Source of the DNA: an uncultured Acidobacteriia bacterium
Lineage (GTDB): Bacteria > Acidobacteriota > Terriglobia > Bryobacterales > Bryobacteraceae
Length of the DNA: 52,848 nucleotides
Assembly: GCA_903907865.1 (NCBI GenBank)
Contig: CAIVPR010000081.1
Location: 1-52,848 of the forward strand
Reading direction: 5' to 3'
Shown: positions 43,758 through 52,399 of the stretch, one piece after another
Numbering within the stretch: the stretch's first letter is position 1
How the letters are laid out: each line of letters starts with the position of its first letter
The notes under the pieces: model-generated
Seen by the model: only the letters and a program-made list of their open reading frames with translations
What the model was told of the DNA's origin: nothing
Database searches by the model: none
Made by a program: the position numbers and the translations under genes

Positions 43758-44018
43758 CTACAACACCTTCGGTTCAACGACAAAGAGCCTCTCGTCGAAC
43801 CCGAATGGCTGCGGCGTGCGCCAGAACAGCCTTCCATACTCCTGATTTCGCGGATTCAAGAGGACATTGAACTCCTCCGGCACAATCGCTGATGGGACGC
43901 GAATCGCCAACTCCCCGACCGAGCCGATTCCAATGGAATTCCATCGTCCACCGGCATCCATTGCGCCGAAATAGTCGTTGGCGGCCCTGGCGGCCCGATG
44001 CAACCGGTAAATCCGCAT
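43758..44018 (-). pseudogene. RES-domain toxin with internal deletion
   Basis: This 86-aa remnant starts like a RES toxin (IYRLHRAARAANDYFGAM, GGRWNSIG) and ends like one (IRVPSAIVPEEFNVLLNP, PFGFDERLF). The central region of about 60 residues that carries the remaining active-site residues is absent, joined in frame after GRWNSIG. RES toxins degrade NAD+. The remnant is unlikely to be active. It follows the antitoxin gene by 15 nt, as in intact Xre-RES operons. Confidence 0.78.
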
Positions 44019-44033
44019 GGCGAGGGATGGGTG

Positions 44034-44285
44034 CTAGGAAAACACCCCGTAGTCGATCCGAATTAGAACCTTCATAACTTGGCGCTGGGACTCCAAACTG
44101 CCAGATTCGACCAACTGGGCCGGACTGTGTCCGCCGAAGATGTCGCGCGGAGTCTGCATCCAATGGAGGGCCTTCCCCTCGTCACCGAATGTCTCGTAGG
44201 CCCGTGCCCAGACGCCTTTTGGCGTGGGGTGATCGATATCGGCGGTCAAGGCAGCCGACTCGGTAGGCTGCGTCAATGTTTCCAC
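44034..44285 (-). CDS. MbcA/ParS-type (Xre) antitoxin, short form
   Basis: This 83-aa protein consists mainly of the toxin-binding DUF2384 domain (KALHWMQTPRDIFGGHSPAQ, then LVESGSLESQRQVMKVLIRI). The N-terminal DNA-binding part of typical antitoxins (about 50 more residues) is missing, and an in-frame TAA lies just upstream of the GTG start. The partner toxin is internally deleted, so both halves of the module are decaying. Confidence 0.72.
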   Translation of the reverse strand: METLTQPTESAALTADIDHPTPKGVWARAYETFGDEGKALHWMQTPRDIFGGHSPAQLVESGSLESQRQVMKVLIRIDYGVFS

Positions 44286-44359
44286 GAACCCATTGTATTA
44301 CAAAATGTCCAACTGGGCCGGCTCGACAACCCACCAGCCAGACTTGGTAGACTTGCCGT

Positions 44360-44587
44360 ATGGATGTGCAATTCACGCTGGAGCAACAGTCCCGCTTGTC
44401 CCTGATCGCCACGCGCGACGGTATGGAAACCTCTCAATTGGTCCAAGCCAAGGCCCTGCACGTGCTGAAGGACGACGACGATTTCCGCCAAGGCGTTCGA
44501 CGCGGCATTGCCCTAGCCGACCGGTGTGAACTGATTCCTCACGATGAGGTCAAGGCCCGAATCGGGCGGCTCCTTGCCAATCGGTGA
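44360..44587 (+). CDS. Orphan antitoxin-like protein
   Basis: This 75-aa protein has the form of a small helical antitoxin (LEQQSRLSLIATRDGMET, then RQGVRRGIALADRCELIPHD). I have seen this type of antitoxin upstream of RelE/ParE toxins. No toxin gene follows; the next gene is on the opposite strand 35 nt away. It may protect against a toxin encoded elsewhere or be a remnant. Confidence 0.65.
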   Translation: MDVQFTLEQQSRLSLIATRDGMETSQLVQAKALHVLKDDDDFRQGVRRGIALADRCELIPHDEVKARIGRLLANR

Positions 44588-44621
44588 GCCCGCCAAGTGC
44601 GGATCACCACAGGTGACACCC

Positions 44622-46499
44622 CTACGGCAAAACCATCACCGTAACCGCCGAAGCTGCGTTCCCCGACCGGTACACCCGCTCCGTAGCCTTCTGGAAATCC
44701 GACGCCTTCGCCTCGGAAATCTTCATGAACTTCTGCGGATTCAGGTCGCACAGCGGGAACCAGGAGCTCTGGACCTGCACCATGATCCGGTGTCCGGCGC
44801 GGAACGTGTGGAACAGGTCCGGCATCTCGAACTCGACCTTGTCCATCTGGCCCGGCACGAACGGCTCAGGCTTTTCAGTGCTCTTGCGGAACTTGCCGCG
44901 GAACGGCTCGCCGCGCAGCAACTGCTGGTAGCCGCCCATGCGCAGGTACGCGGGTTGGTCGGGGGCGTCGGGGTAGTCGCCCGGATAGACGTCGATCACC
45001 TTCACGATGAAATCCGAATCCGTCCCCGTCGTGGACACGAACAGCGACGCCTTCAACGGCCCGGCGATGCGGAAATCCTCGGTCAGCGGCTCGGTCTCGT
45101 ACGTCAGCACGTCGGTACGCGACGCCGCGAACCGCTGGTCCTCCACCATGTAGCTGTAGGTCATCCGACCGGTCACTTCCGGCGTGAACGGAACGGGCTT
45201 GGCCGGGTCGCTCACATACTCGTCGAAGGCCGCGCCCTCCGGCTTCGCGAACGACAGCGCCCCCTTCTCCCGGAAGTAGAGCGTCTTCGCGACAGCCTCC
45301 TTGGGCGGCCAACTCGCCAGCTTGTGCCATTCGTCGCGACCCGTCTCGAACACGTAGGCCTTCGGCAACTGGTTCCCCTCGCCCTTGCCTTTCAGGTACC
45401 AGAGGAAGAACGGGTATTCGATCTTCTCCTGGAAGTACTTCGACGTGTCGTTCTTGAAGCGCGCGTTGCCCAGCCGGTCGCCGGTGCCACGCGACCAGCC
45501 GCCGTGCGACCACGGCCCCTCCACAATCCGGTTGTCCGTCTGCGGGCTCTGTTTCTCGATTCCACGGAACACGGCCAGTGGACCCAGCACGTCCTCGGCG
45601 TCGAACCACCCGCCGACCGTCAGCATCGCGGGCTTCACGCCCTTCAGATACTGCACCGGATTGCGTGATTTCCAGTAGGAGTCGTTCACGTCGTGGTCGA
45701 CCAGCTCGCGCCAGTACTCGATCTTGCCGTGGAAGTATTTCTCGTCGGCATTGCCCAGCGGGCCCATGCGGCGGAAGAAATCGTAGCCGTCGGGCGTGCC
45801 CATGTCGTAGTTCACACGGCCGGTGATGTAGTCGGGGTTTTTCTCTTGCCCGAAGCCGGAGAAGAACCCGAAGGCGTGCGGGAGGAAGAAGACGCCGTTG
45901 TGGCGGAAGTCGTCGCCGGTGAACCAGTCGGTGACCGGGGCTTGCGGCGAGGCGGCCTTGAGCGACGGGTGCGCGTCGATTGCCCCCATCGTCGAGTAGA
46001 ACCCCGGGTAGGAGATCCCGAAAATCCCGGCCTTGCCGTTGTTGGTGGGGACGTGCTTCACGAGCCAGTCGAGCGTGTCGTACGTGTCTGAGCTCTCGTC
46101 GATGTCCTTGGGCCCCTTGTTGGGATTGATGGGGCGCACGTGGACGTAGGTGCCCTCGCTGTGGCCCTTGCCGCGGACGTCCTGGCGGACGAAGATGAAG
46201 CCCTCTTTGACGAAGAGGTCGGTCTGGCCGGGGCCGAGCTGCGTGGGGTAGTTTTCGATTCCGTACGGCGGCACCTGGTAGGGGGTGCGGTTAACCAGGA
46301 TCGGATACTGGCCGTCGTCCTTGGGCACGAACACCTGGGTGAACAGCTTGGTCCCGTCGCGCATCGGGATCAGGTGCTCGTACTTGGTGTAGTGCTCCTT
46401 GATGTATTTTTGTTTGGCCAGGGCTTCGGGGGAAGGCTGCTGGCCGAAGGCCGCGACCGCCGCGAACACGAAGGACGAAACACGCAGAAAGACTCGCAT
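44622..46499 (-). CDS. Secreted CocE/NonD-family (X-Pro dipeptidyl-peptidase-like) hydrolase
   Basis: This 625-aa protein has a signal peptide (MRVFLRVSSFVFAAVAAFGQ). The S15 alpha/beta-hydrolase core has VRQDVRGKGHSEG, the nucleophile elbow GISYPGFYS and the later acid/base region WSHGGW. The C-terminal jelly-roll (about 440-620) has RAGHRIMVQVQSSWFPLCD. Such enzymes cleave acyl or N-terminal X-Pro bonds, or beta-lactam-type amides. A TATCAT box lies 8 nt before the ATG. Confidence 0.9.
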   Translation of the reverse strand: MRVFLRVSSFVFAAVAAFGQQPSPEALAKQKYIKEHYTKYEHLIPMRDGTKLFTQVFVPKDDGQYPILVNRTPYQVPPYGIENYPTQLGPGQTDLFVKEGFIFVRQDVRGKGHSEGTYVHVRPINPNKGPKDIDESSDTYDTLDWLVKHVPTNNGKAGIFGISYPGFYSTMGAIDAHPSLKAASPQAPVTDWFTGDDFRHNGVFFLPHAFGFFSGFGQEKNPDYITGRVNYDMGTPDGYDFFRRMGPLGNADEKYFHGKIEYWRELVDHDVNDSYWKSRNPVQYLKGVKPAMLTVGGWFDAEDVLGPLAVFRGIEKQSPQTDNRIVEGPWSHGGWSRGTGDRLGNARFKNDTSKYFQEKIEYPFFLWYLKGKGEGNQLPKAYVFETGRDEWHKLASWPPKEAVAKTLYFREKGALSFAKPEGAAFDEYVSDPAKPVPFTPEVTGRMTYSYMVEDQRFAASRTDVLTYETEPLTEDFRIAGPLKASLFVSTTGTDSDFIVKVIDVYPGDYPDAPDQPAYLRMGGYQQLLRGEPFRGKFRKSTEKPEPFVPGQMDKVEFEMPDLFHTFRAGHRIMVQVQSSWFPLCDLNPQKFMKISEAKASDFQKATERVYRSGNAASAVTVMVLP

Positions 46500-46539
46500 A
46501 ACCGAAGATGATAGCGCAATCCGCGCGTTCTTTTTGTGA

Positions 46540-47313
46540 CTACGGGACGATCACAGTGGCCACGTCGACTCCGGTATTCCCGGTGGCCTTCTGGTACGCG
46601 AACACGGTGATTTCATAGATGCCCTTCGGCGGCGCGCTCCACACGCCCACGAACTGGCCCGGCGTATCCGCTGGCGGGATCTCCTGGAACCGGAGCGGAA
46701 TCTCAAGGCTGAACCCGTTGGGACCGCGAACCAGCGCGCCGACCTCGAACTCCTCGGGACGCCAAGGCTGCTCGTCGGCGTGCAGATCCGGGCAAATCTT
46801 CTGTTTGTGGGTGCGCTTGTGGTCGATGGGGCATCCGCACATCATCGCGACGTTGGCCCGTATGGCGAGTTCGGGCAGAACCGCAGGCGAGTAGTGGGTG
46901 GGCGGGCTGACGATTTGCACGATCAGCCCCGGAAGTTCCAGGAGGAATCCGACACCCTCCGTGACATCCTTGCCGGGGTAGACCCACTGCGTGGCGGAGA
47001 CGGTGTTGGCCGACTGTCGGGCGGCGAGGGGCCCGAAGGCGGTCACCTCGATCCTGCGGGACTTCTCAAGCGGCAGGAAGGCGGTGAACGCGGACGCGCC
47101 GGTGGTCGGCAACGGCTGGCCCCGGCGGAGGCTGACGCACATCACGCCGTCGCATCCGTTGAGCCCGGACCCGCCGCTGGTGGTGCCTTGGGCCAGTATT
47201 TCGCCGGTCTGGGCATCGCGGATGGTGATCGAAGCCCCGCCGATGTCGTCGCCGAGAAACTTGCCGTCACGCGCCATTACCCGCACGGTTATCGTTGTGC
47301 CGCTGGCAGCCAT
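46540..47313 (-). CDS. Protein of unknown function
   Basis: This is 257 aa from the ATG at 47313; an upstream extension has no support. I recognise no family. There is no signal peptide. The sequence is strand-rich, suggesting two beta-sandwich domains: about 1-85 (TTITVRVMARDGKFLGDD) and about 190-257 (GIYEITVFAYQKATGNTGVD). A cysteine/histidine patch, CGCPIDHKRTHKQKIC, lies between them and could bind a metal. It runs 32 nt downstream of a lipoprotein gene on the same strand. Confidence 0.6.
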   Translation of the reverse strand: MAASGTTITVRVMARDGKFLGDDIGGASITIRDAQTGEILAQGTTSGGSGLNGCDGVMCVSLRRGQPLPTTGASAFTAFLPLEKSRRIEVTAFGPLAARQSANTVSATQWVYPGKDVTEGVGFLLELPGLIVQIVSPPTHYSPAVLPELAIRANVAMMCGCPIDHKRTHKQKICPDLHADEQPWRPEEFEVGALVRGPNGFSLEIPLRFQEIPPADTPGQFVGVWSAPPKGIYEITVFAYQKATGNTGVDVATVIVP

Positions 47314-47345
47314 GCAGACCACGATACTACAGGTCGCGCGGACGC

Positions 47346-47942
47346 CTAATTCAGCGTTCCCGCGTACTGTCCCGTGCTCGCGTCCACCATCACTGAAAAC
47401 ACGCTGGAGTTCGCGCTCTCGCCCCAGATCACGCGCCACATTGGGTCCATCACCTTCCGGCCCATCTCCAAGGTGTACGAAATCGGCATCGTCGGGTTCT
47501 TTTTCGCGTAGTCCGCTCCGTGCTTCAGTGCCAGATCCATCGCGAAATCCGTATCCTTCTGCACCGCGGCGATCAGGAATCCGACATCGTCGCTAGCCAG
47601 CGCCGATGGCGGCTCGGGGAACACGCCCTTGCGCATGCTGAGGCTGGCGTCGAACACGGAAAACGTGTAGGCCCGCCGCTTGCCCAAGCTTTCCGACGCG
47701 AAGATCGCCTGCCATCCGGCGGCCTTGCCCGGCTGGGCCTTGACCTCCGCCAGATCGATGCTCAGCAGTCGCAGGACCTTCAGCTCGGGCGACCACTGCC
47801 GCGCATGCTGGTAGCACTGGTACAGCGCATGCAACCCGGTGACCGGCTCCGGCGGCGCGACGACCGTCTTCTTTACGGGTTCCGAGGCGCATCCGACCAG
47901 CATTGTGGCGGGCGTGAGGGCGAGCAACTCGCGGCGTGTCAT
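47346..47942 (-). CDS. Lipoprotein of unknown function
   Basis: This is 198 aa from the ATG at 47942. The lipoprotein signal MTRRELLALTPATMLVGC has an LVGC lipobox. The mature domain has alternating strands and helices (ALYQCYQHARQWSPELKVL, YTLEMGRKVMDPMWRVIWG) that I cannot assign to a family. It is probably co-transcribed with the unknown protein downstream of it. Confidence 0.65.
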   Translation of the reverse strand: MTRRELLALTPATMLVGCASEPVKKTVVAPPEPVTGLHALYQCYQHARQWSPELKVLRLLSIDLAEVKAQPGKAAGWQAIFASESLGKRRAYTFSVFDASLSMRKGVFPEPPSALASDDVGFLIAAVQKDTDFAMDLALKHGADYAKKNPTMPISYTLEMGRKVMDPMWRVIWGESANSSVFSVMVDASTGQYAGTLN

Positions 47943-48383
47943 AATTCCCTGCTTCTCTATTCCTTGCGTCTTTGCCAATCTCCTGATGGTAGACCACTCG
48001 TCCGATCCGGACCACGGACGCGCTGGACGGCAACCGCCATTTCAATGTGAATAATCGTTGACAGCCGCCGCAATTGGGCGGAAGATGTGAGCAAGGGCAG
48101 ATGAGAAGTCGACATCGCGATGCCCCAGAGTTGGAGTTTTGCCGCCCAGGCAGGCGGCTGGAGGTGTCTATAGAACCTGGCCAGCAATGGGGCGGGCGCA
48201 GCTACGGAGACTCCGAACATGCGGTACGGAATCCGCGGGCCTACGGATTGGCATGACTTCACTGCCGAAGCGCGAGACGCGCTCGAACCGTAGGACTGGA
48301 CGCGGGTTTTAGTTCGGGCCCGTTCTGCCCCCGCCCTATTTTCATTTTGTTACCAATCTCCGACTACCCACGTGAGATACTAG
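47943..48383. other. Intergenic region, no gene recognised
   Basis: No reading frame here resembles a protein family. A hairpin with arms GCCGCC and GGCGGC (loop CAGGCA) lies at 48141-48158, similar in design to one at 52819-52836. The stretch holds the unrecognised promoters of the lipoprotein gene and mqnD. Confidence 0.5.
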
Positions 48384-48404
48384 GTGATTCTGAACCTCGC
48401 GAGT

Positions 48405-49250
48405 ATGCCGGACCCCTCTCCCTTCGAAATCGTCAGCGCCCATAGCCCCGACTCGGACGACGCCTACATGTTTTACGGGCTTGCGACCAAGAAGATCCGG
48501 TCGCCCCGTGTCACCTTCAAGCACGTTCTCTCCGACATCGAGTCCCTCAACCGCAAGGCGATGGAGGGCGTCTACGACCTCAGCGCCATCTCCTACCACG
48601 CCTACCCGACGATTGCCGACAAGTACGTCCTGATGGCCGCCGGCTCCAGCATCGGCGACGGTTACGGCCCCATGGTGGTCGCGCTGCATCCGACGGAACC
48701 CGAGGAGATCAAAGGCAAGCGTGTCGCCATCCCCGGGACCCTGACCACCGCGTACCTCGCCCTGAAGATTTTCGAACCCGACTTCATCCCGGTCCCGGTT
48801 CCGTTCGACAAGATCCTGGAGACCGTCCAGTCCGGCGGGGCCGACCTCGGCCTCATCATCCACGAGGCGCAGTTGACGTACAACAAAGTCGGGTTCCACC
48901 GCGTGCTCGACACGGGCAAGTGGTGGAAGGAAACCTACGGACTGCCTCTACCCCTTGGCGGCAACGTCCTGCGGCGCGACCTCCCGGAGGACGTCAAGTC
49001 CGAATGCTGCCGCATGATGAAGGACAGCATCCAGTACGCCTTCGACAACAACGCCGCGGCACTGGAATACGCCCTGCAATTCGTCCGTGACATGGACCCG
49101 CGCCTTGCCGAGAAGTTCGTCGGCATGTACGTGAACCACTACACCTTGGATGCCGGGGAAACGATCCCGAGGGCTGTCCAGCTGTTGCTGGACAAGGGCC
49201 ACGAGGTCGGTCTGATCCCCAACAAGATCACAGTCGAATTCGCAAGGTAG
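48405..49250 (+). CDS. mqnD: 1,4-dihydroxy-6-naphthoate synthase (futalosine pathway)
   Basis: This is 281 aa from the ATG at 48405; a GTG at 48384 is an alternative. The periplasmic-binding-protein-like MqnD fold is shown by SPDSDDAYMFYGLA, DIESLNRKAMEGVYDLSAIS and YHAYPTIADKYVLM. GSSIGDGYGPMVVA and the catalytic-domain segment LIIHEAQLTY follow. It catalyses the last dedicated step of the alternative menaquinone route. mqnA, mqnB and mqnC are not nearby. Confidence 0.92.
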   Translation: MPDPSPFEIVSAHSPDSDDAYMFYGLATKKIRSPRVTFKHVLSDIESLNRKAMEGVYDLSAISYHAYPTIADKYVLMAAGSSIGDGYGPMVVALHPTEPEEIKGKRVAIPGTLTTAYLALKIFEPDFIPVPVPFDKILETVQSGGADLGLIIHEAQLTYNKVGFHRVLDTGKWWKETYGLPLPLGGNVLRRDLPEDVKSECCRMMKDSIQYAFDNNAAALEYALQFVRDMDPRLAEKFVGMYVNHYTLDAGETIPRAVQLLLDKGHEVGLIPNKITVEFAR

Positions 49251-49253
49251 CCA

Positions 49254-51500
49254 CTACCGGTAGATAATGTACCTCTCGCGGGTCGCGAGGAACTGGTCCA
49301 ACCCGGCGTTGGCCGCTTCCGTGATTGCCTTTCCGCCCGCGAGCGCAGCCATTACGGCCGCATTTCCGATCAGTTTCGCGTTCTTCTCCCACACGATCTT
49401 TCCCGGATACAGCGTCCTCAACGCGACCGCCACTTCGAGCCCCAGCCGTGACGATGAGAAATTGTCCCGGTCGGTCACCGTGAACCCGACCCCTTCGACC
49501 GTCTTCCCTTCGAAATGCGAGGACGTGGGGCGGAACTTGACCGGGTGGCACCGCACGCCCGGAATCTGCCGACCGTTCAACCACATCGCCAGATCCACAC
49601 CCCGGATCCAGTCCGCCCCTACCAATTCGAACGGGCTGTCCGTCCCGCGCCCCACCGAATAGTTCTCGGAGTACTCCAGCATCGCCAGGCCCGGATAGAG
49701 CAGCGCCTGGACCGGATTGCGGATGTTCGGCGACGGATTCACCCACGGCAAACCCGTCTGATCCCACCAATCCCCTCGCTCCCAACCGGCCATTTCGACA
49801 ACGTGGAGCTCCGCACCGATCTTTCGTTCGCCGTTTTCCAGCTTCGCGAGCTCGCCGATTGTCAGCCCGTGCCGCAGCGGCAGCGGGTACGCACCGACAA
49901 ACGACAGCTTGTCTGGATCCAGCATCGGCCCCTCCACCCGCAGCCCCGTCAGCGGATTCGGCCGGTCCAGCACATAGAACGGAATCTTTGCCTTGGCAGC
50001 TTCTTCCATGGCGTAGAGCATCGTCGATTCGAAGGTGTAGAACCGTACACCGATGTCCTGGATGTCGTAGACCAGAATGTCGATCCCCTTCAGCATCTCG
50101 GGCGTGGGCCGCAGCGTCTTGCCGTACAGACTCCAAATTCGGATGCCCGTCATGGGGTCCTCGGAATGGCCGATGTTCTCGTGATCCTCAACACCGGCGA
50201 ACCCGTGCTCGGGCGAGAACAGGGCCGCGACGGTGATACCCGCCTTGCGCATCAGGTCCACATTGCGGGTTCCGTTGCGGTCGAGGCCGCTCTGGTTGGT
50301 CACTAGCCCGACCCGCTTGCCCCGGAACGGCGCAAAGCTCGATGCCGCCAGTACTTCCAAGCCCGTGCGCGTCACCCGCGTCGCGTCCAGCTTTTTCGAA
50401 TACCCCAGCGCTGCAGCGGCGATGGTCGCAACCTGGCTGCGCAACGGCGTGATCGGCGACCGCAGGTGCGGATGCCCCGAATTGGCCATCAGGATCACAT
50501 AGCTCCTCGACGCCGGATCGATCCAGATCGACGTGCCTGTGAACCCGGTATGCCCATACGATCCGATCGGGAACAACTCGCCCCGGTTGCGCGAATAAGG
50601 GGAGTCGATGTCCCAGCCCAGTGCGCGCCGGATTGGCTGGCCCGTCGCGGTGTGCGGCGAAGTGAATTTGGCGATGGTGGCGGGACTGAAGTGTCCGTCG
50701 CCGCCGTCCAGCATCATCTGGCAGAACTTCGCCATATCGGCGGCGGTGGAAAAGAAACCGGCATGGCCCGCCACGCCTCCCATGTAGCGCGCCGTCGGGT
50801 CGTGCACCACACCTCGGAGGATCGTACCGTCCTTCATGGTTTCCGTGGGGGCGATCCGGGGCAACAGCGACTTCGCCGGCAGATATCCGCTGTCCTTCAT
50901 CCCCAGCGGGTCCAGCAGCACAAGCTTGAGGAACTCATTCTCGGGCATGCCGCTGAGGCGCTTGATGATTTCGCCCAGCAGGATGAAATTGATGTCGCTG
51001 TAGACGAACTTTGCGCCCCGCGGATTCACAGGCTTGTCGTTCAGCGCCCGCTGGATGCCGGTCTGGTATCCGCTCCAAGCCGGTTCCAAGTCCAGATCGG
51101 GGCGGAAGCCAGAGAAATGCGTCATCAGGTCGCGCACCGTGATGTCGCTCTTGCCGCCCTGAAACTCGGGCAGATAGGTGGTGACCGGCGCGTCGATGGA
51201 CAGTTTCCCTTGCTCGAAGAGCTTCATGAGGCATGTCGAAGTGGAGACCACCTTGGTCAGCGAGGCCGCGTCGAAGATGGTGTCTTCGGTCATCGCCTCG
51301 CGCCCCGGTGCGAGCGAGCGATTGCCGTAGGCCTTCTTGAAGACCACTTTGCCGTCGTGTCCGATCAGCACCACGGCCCCTGGAATCTTGTCTTCCCGGA
51401 TGGCCTGGTTGATGGCCGCGTCGATGTCGCGAGCCCCTGCGAACACTTGCGCGGACAAGCCGGAGGCCGATAGCAGGGCAATCGCGAAGACGGTTCTCAT
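49254..51500 (-). CDS. Fusion of serine beta-lactamase-fold hydrolase and NamZ exo-muramidase
   Basis: This 748-aa protein has a signal peptide (MRTVFAIALLSASGLSAQVF). Residues about 23-365 are a class C-like serine hydrolase with SLTK (80-83), YSDIN (167-171) and GHTG (316-319). Residues about 380-748 are a DUF1343/NamZ domain with GLVTNQSGLDRNG, FSPEHGF and YDIQDIGVRFYTF. In Bacillus subtilis separate neighbouring genes encode AmiE, a beta-lactamase-like N-acetylmuramyl-L-alanine amidase, and NamZ, an exo-N-acetylmuramidase. The fusion suggests one periplasmic enzyme that strips peptide and then MurNAc from muropeptides. It converges with mqnD, 3 nt apart. Confidence 0.9.
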   Translation of the reverse strand: MRTVFAIALLSASGLSAQVFAGARDIDAAINQAIREDKIPGAVVLIGHDGKVVFKKAYGNRSLAPGREAMTEDTIFDAASLTKVVSTSTCLMKLFEQGKLSIDAPVTTYLPEFQGGKSDITVRDLMTHFSGFRPDLDLEPAWSGYQTGIQRALNDKPVNPRGAKFVYSDINFILLGEIIKRLSGMPENEFLKLVLLDPLGMKDSGYLPAKSLLPRIAPTETMKDGTILRGVVHDPTARYMGGVAGHAGFFSTAADMAKFCQMMLDGGDGHFSPATIAKFTSPHTATGQPIRRALGWDIDSPYSRNRGELFPIGSYGHTGFTGTSIWIDPASRSYVILMANSGHPHLRSPITPLRSQVATIAAAALGYSKKLDATRVTRTGLEVLAASSFAPFRGKRVGLVTNQSGLDRNGTRNVDLMRKAGITVAALFSPEHGFAGVEDHENIGHSEDPMTGIRIWSLYGKTLRPTPEMLKGIDILVYDIQDIGVRFYTFESTMLYAMEEAAKAKIPFYVLDRPNPLTGLRVEGPMLDPDKLSFVGAYPLPLRHGLTIGELAKLENGERKIGAELHVVEMAGWERGDWWDQTGLPWVNPSPNIRNPVQALLYPGLAMLEYSENYSVGRGTDSPFELVGADWIRGVDLAMWLNGRQIPGVRCHPVKFRPTSSHFEGKTVEGVGFTVTDRDNFSSSRLGLEVAVALRTLYPGKIVWEKNAKLIGNAAVMAALAGGKAITEAANAGLDQFLATRERYIIYR

Positions 51501-51548
51501 GTTATTTCGATCCTAGCAATGCGGCTCTTTTCGCGATAGCATCAAGTC

Positions 51549-51869
51549 ATGGCCACGGGTCACGAGCGGATCGACCGGCGAAGCATCGCGCTCCACCGCG
51601 CGATTGCGGAAAAGCTGCGGACCCACCCCGAGCTGATGCCGACCGCACTTGCCAATATTGATCGCTGGTATGGCACTGCCGGCAGCACGCGCGCCTATCT
51701 CGACGAATGGCGGCGCATCCTCGCCCAGCCAGTGGAGCTTGTCATGGCCGCCATGGTGGAGGACTCGGAGGAGATGACGGCCCTCCGCCAATCGACGCCA
51801 TTCAGCGGCATCTTGACCCCGCAAGAACGCTGGGCGGTCTACCGCCAGTTTCAAGAGGACCGGTCGTGA
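51549..51869 (+). CDS. Small protein preceding a nucleotidyltransferase
   Basis: This 106-aa helical, charged protein (IALHRAIAEKLRTHPELM, then DEWRRILAQPVELVMAAM) has no family that I can name firmly. Its TGA overlaps the next start as GTGA, so translation is coupled. This pairing recalls two-gene modules in which a small helical partner accompanies a nucleotidyltransferase, as in toxin-antitoxin systems. It is divergent from the NamZ fusion gene, 48 bp apart. Confidence 0.7.
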   Translation: MATGHERIDRRSIALHRAIAEKLRTHPELMPTALANIDRWYGTAGSTRAYLDEWRRILAQPVELVMAAMVEDSEEMTALRQSTPFSGILTPQERWAVYRQFQEDRS

Positions 51870-52399
51870 CCCGGCAGCAGCTCGAACACGTCATCCGCGC
51901 GGCAGCCGCCATCGTCGACGCCGAGGATATCGTCGTGATCGGGAGCCAGTCGGTGTTGGGTCAGTTCCCGCAGGCACCGCCGGAACTGCTTTGGTCGATG
52001 GAAGCAGACGTGTACCCGCTGCAGGCACCGGAACGAGGCGATTTGATCGATGGCTCCATCGGCGAAGGTTCGCCGTTTCACAATTCCTTCGGCTACTATG
52101 CGCACGGCGTCGATGACACGACCGCGATTCTGCCTGAGGGCTGGAAGGACAGGCTGAGGCTGGTTACCGGCCCGAATACCCGCCACGCGCGGGGTTGGTG
52201 CTTGGAAGTCCACGACCTCGCAATTGCAAAATACGCTGCCGGGCGCGCGAAGGACTTGGACTTCACACACGTCCTCGCCCGGCAACGGATGACGCGTTTG
52301 GACGTCTTGGTGGACAGGCTTGCTGCCACCTTCTTGGACCAAGTGCGCAGGGAACTGACGCTTGCCCGCATCCAGGTTGATTTTTCCGCTGTCGCTTGA
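51866..52399 (+). CDS. DUF6036-type nucleotidyltransferase-like protein
   Basis: This is 177 aa from the GTG at 51866. The N-terminus has IVVIGSQSVLGQFP, a Gly-Ser nucleotidyltransferase loop, followed by WSMEADVYPLQ where acidic residues would bind metal. A helical C-terminus includes VHDLAIAKYAAGRAKDLDF and is typical of this group. The motif has one clear aspartate only, so catalysis is uncertain. It is coupled by 4-nt overlaps on both sides. Confidence 0.75.
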   Translation: MTRQQLEHVIRAAAAIVDAEDIVVIGSQSVLGQFPQAPPELLWSMEADVYPLQAPERGDLIDGSIGEGSPFHNSFGYYAHGVDDTTAILPEGWKDRLRLVTGPNTRHARGWCLEVHDLAIAKYAAGRAKDLDFTHVLARQRMTRLDVLVDRLAATFLDQVRRELTLARIQVDFSAVA

